DNA from: Halorussus marinus
Lineage (GTDB): Archaea; Halobacteriota; Halobacteria; Halobacteriales; Haladaptataceae
Direction of reading: 5' to 3'
DNA: 64,000 nt
Assembly (NCBI RefSeq): GCF_004765795.1
Contig: NZ_SBIV01000002.1
Location: forward strand, 62,001-126,000
Within the stretch, counting starts at the first letter, position 1. Every line of letters begins with the position of its first letter. Below are positions 63,980-64,000 of this stretch, one piece after another. The notes below the pieces were generated by a model. That model saw only the letters and a list, made by a program, of their open reading frames with translations, did not search any database and was not told the origin of the DNA. A program made the translations under genes and the position numbers.

Positions 63980-64000
63980 ATGAGCGTCCGGTCCGCGGCA
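63980..64000 (+). CDS. possible start of a gene running off the right edge
   Basis: An ATG at 63980 opens a frame (MSVRSAA) to the window end. A TATA-like TTTTATAACA lies about 50 nt upstream, rather far for a leaderless gene, so another start may lie beyond the edge. Too short to identify. Confidence 0.25.

Noticed and set aside
1-64000. CRISPR arrays, tRNA or rRNA genes and insertion sequences
   Set aside because: No regularly spaced repeats, cloverleaf-like segments or transposase frames were seen in the spacers.

Overview
This 64 kb window is a chromosomal stretch from a haloarchaeon (class Halobacteria). The evidence is high GC, very acidic proteins, mostly leaderless genes with a TATA-like element about 27 bases before the start codon, and an archaeal gene set: archaeal-type AspRS and ProRS, FtsZ/SecE/Spt5, L37ae/RpoP/Pcc1/prefoldin, TruD/Pth2, DtdA, ThiR, Thi4, halobacterial transducer and bacterio-opsin-activator (Bat) type regulators. 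No rRNA, tRNA or CRISPR array was seen.

Layout. 1-3.2 kb: amino-acid permease fused to stress-protein domains (cut by the left edge), TrkA-N protein and an Lrp regulator. 3.4-7.2 kb: aspS, the archaeal CoA genes pantoate kinase and phosphopantothenate synthetase, and a cold-shock protein. 7.3-14.4 kb: thi4, a sugar-nucleotide-type epimerase, a methyltransferase, a transducer, and thiR overlapping dcd. 14.6-19.5 kb: translation and transcription housekeeping. 19.7-30.9 kb: regulators, DUF2070, guaA, aroE, two CaCA exchangers, dtdA, then ftsZ1-secE-spt5 with a clear hairpin terminator. 31-35.3 kb: a divergent alkyltransferase homologue lacking its cysteine and the trpCBA-aroA' operon. 35.4-45.6 kb: mfnA-type decarboxylase, membrane proteins, epimerase, Rieske protein, Bat regulator, nucleotidyltransferase, Dph6, DUF373. 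45.7-48.2 kb: a compact restriction-modification island. 48.1-63.9 kb: nth, GH2-like protein, coiled-coil protein, lipid reductase, GuaB/GuaC-like enzyme, acyl-CoA ligase/hydrolase/MaoC group, proS, a large Bat regulator with a HalOD1 protein and two small conserved proteins.

The most interesting region is 45668-48179. A divergent gene pair encodes an XRE-HTH protein with a C-terminal PD-(D/E)XK-like motif and a C5-cytosine methyltransferase. The shared promoter carries a perfect 16 bp palindrome. The pair lies exactly between two perfect 29 bp direct repeats, and the repeat is the 3' end of the adjacent nth gene. Removing one repeat plus the island rebuilds a slightly different nth C-terminus. 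This looks like a recently acquired restriction-modification unit inserted into the end of a DNA-repair gene without a visible recombinase, with the putative nuclease carrying its own DNA-binding controller domain.

Functional links within the window: pantoate kinase, phosphopantothenate synthetase and the aspartate/tyrosine decarboxylase can all feed coenzyme A synthesis; ThiR is the expected regulator of thi4; aroA', aroE and trpCBA are steps of aromatic amino-acid synthesis; aspS carries the residues of a non-discriminating enzyme, implying tRNA-dependent asparagine formation.
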